The notes under the pieces: generated by a model
Told to the model about the DNA's origin: nothing
What the model saw: only the letters and a program-made list of their open reading frames with translations
The model's database searches: none
Part shown: in pieces, positions 63,575-64,000 of the stretch
Position numbering within the stretch: position 1 is the first letter of the stretch
How the letters are laid out: every line of letters begins with the position of its first letter
From: Dakarella massiliensis
GTDB lineage: Bacteria; Pseudomonadota; Gammaproteobacteria; Burkholderiales; Burkholderiaceae_F
DNA length: 64,000 nt
Assembly (NCBI RefSeq): GCF_001182045.1
Contig: NZ_CVTY01000007.1
Span: 558,001 to 622,000 of the forward strand
Reading direction: 5' to 3'
Translations under genes and position numbers: made by a program

Positions 63575-64000
63575 ATGGAATTTTCTGGATGGCTTGGCTT
63601 TCTTTCAGCCAGCATCTTTCTCGCGTTTGTCCCCGGACCGGATAACATTTTTGTTCTCCTGCAGTCCGCGACAAACGGCTTCAGATCCGGTTTCTTCGTG
63701 ATTCTGGGGCTCTGCACGGGGCTGGTGTTCCAGACACTCTGCGCCACGCTGGGTCTTGCGGCTGTGGTCGCGGCGAGCACATGGCTCTTCGGAGCTATCT
63801 GCGTGCTCGGGGCACTCTATCTTCTTTATCTCGCCTGGGGAGCCTGGCACGCTCCGATCGTGGCTGAACCCTCTGCCCGGGTTTCATCCCTTGCCCCGCA
63901 GGCCGCCTGGCGGCGCGGAACACTGATGAACATCACGAACCCCAAAGTGCAGATCTTTTTTCTGGCGTTCTTTCCTCAGTTTCTGTTCGAGGGGGCCGGC
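63575..64000 (+). CDS. LysE/RhtB-family amino-acid exporter (cut by window edge)
   Basis: N-terminal 142 codons of a LysE-type exporter. It opens with FLAFVPGPDNIFVLLQSATNG, the conserved PGP-N motif of the family, then shows several membrane helices and NITNPKVQIFFLAFFPQF, the NPK motif before helix four. AGGAG lies 6 bases before ATG 63575. The gene continues past position 64000. Substrate class (lysine, threonine, homoserine lactone or other) is not readable. Confidence 0.92.
   Translation, partial: MEFSGWLGFLSASIFLAFVPGPDNIFVLLQSATNGFRSGFFVILGLCTGLVFQTLCATLGLAAVVAASTWLFGAICVLGALYLLYLAWGAWHAPIVAEPSARVSSLAPQAAWRRGTLMNITNPKVQIFFLAFFPQFLFEGAG

Noticed and set aside
1..64000. CRISPR arrays, insertion sequences, integrases, prophage genes, rRNA or tmRNA
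   Set aside because: I saw no regular direct-repeat arrays, transposase or integrase-like proteins, or rRNA segments. Small repeats could still have been missed by eye.

Overview
The window is one GC-rich bacterial chromosome segment. It is densely coded, almost entirely with housekeeping genes. The minus-strand run leuC-leuD-leuB-asd-fimV-truA-trpF-trpB-trpA-accD-folC-SPOR-cvpA-purF is a gene order known from Burkholderiales (Betaproteobacteria). The pairs thrB/DUF2782/polA and smpB/rnfH fit the same group. Reduced FimV, a small Nap cluster and the mix of anaerobic and biosynthetic genes suggest a host-associated relative such as Sutterellaceae; that family-level placement is inference.

Layout. 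1-15.4 kb (minus): purine (purF, cut by the left edge), cvpA, a SPOR division protein, folC, accD, the trp tail, truA, a short FimV, asd, leuBDC and aroC. 15.5-20.1 kb: a small orphan gene, murJ, rpsT with a clear promoter and terminator, a membrane metallophosphoesterase, and a hemolysin III/TrhA-type membrane protein. 20.2-24.5 kb (minus): murB, then the isoprenoid set xseB-ispA-dxs. 24.7-27.1 kb (plus): two tandem EamA exporters and a META-domain protein. 27.1-30.7 kb (minus): a minimal periplasmic nitrate reductase cluster napD-napA-napB behind a long structured leader. 31.1-40.7 kb: polA, DUF2782, thrB, a BPSS1780-type membrane protein, an HSL-type esterase, dinB, an unrecognised acidic 400-residue protein, smpB and rnfH. 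40.7-44.2 kb: a two-gene ABC exporter. 44.5-50.5 kb (minus): tRNA-Ser(UGA), lysC, tilS, accA, cysS. 50.7-64 kb: a TPR protein, ppiB, lpxH, an NfsA-type nitroreductase, cysE, trmJ, suhB, mutS, trxA, a SIMPL protein, an acidic orphan, an NhaC-type antiporter, a DUF488 protein and a LysE-type exporter cut by the right edge.

How the genes fit together: leucine, tryptophan and aspartate-family synthesis (asd, lysC, thrB), fatty-acid initiation (accA, accD), cell-wall and lipid A synthesis (murB, murJ, lpxH), isoprenoids (dxs, ispA), translation and RNA modification (rpsT, cysS, tilS, truA, trmJ, smpB, tRNA-Ser), and DNA replication and repair (polA, dinB, mutS, xseB). No insertion sequence, prophage, CRISPR array or rRNA was seen.

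Most interesting points: a DNA polymerase I whose proofreading domain has lost all its metal-binding acidic residues; a stripped-down nap cluster with a long leader and no quinol dehydrogenase; an ABC exporter pair with one predicted dead ATP site; a 400-residue orphan that faintly recalls the AcrVA2 anti-CRISPR family; and a plus-strand terminator with no plus-strand gene in front of it near 20.1 kb. All reading was by eye; no alignments or database searches were run.
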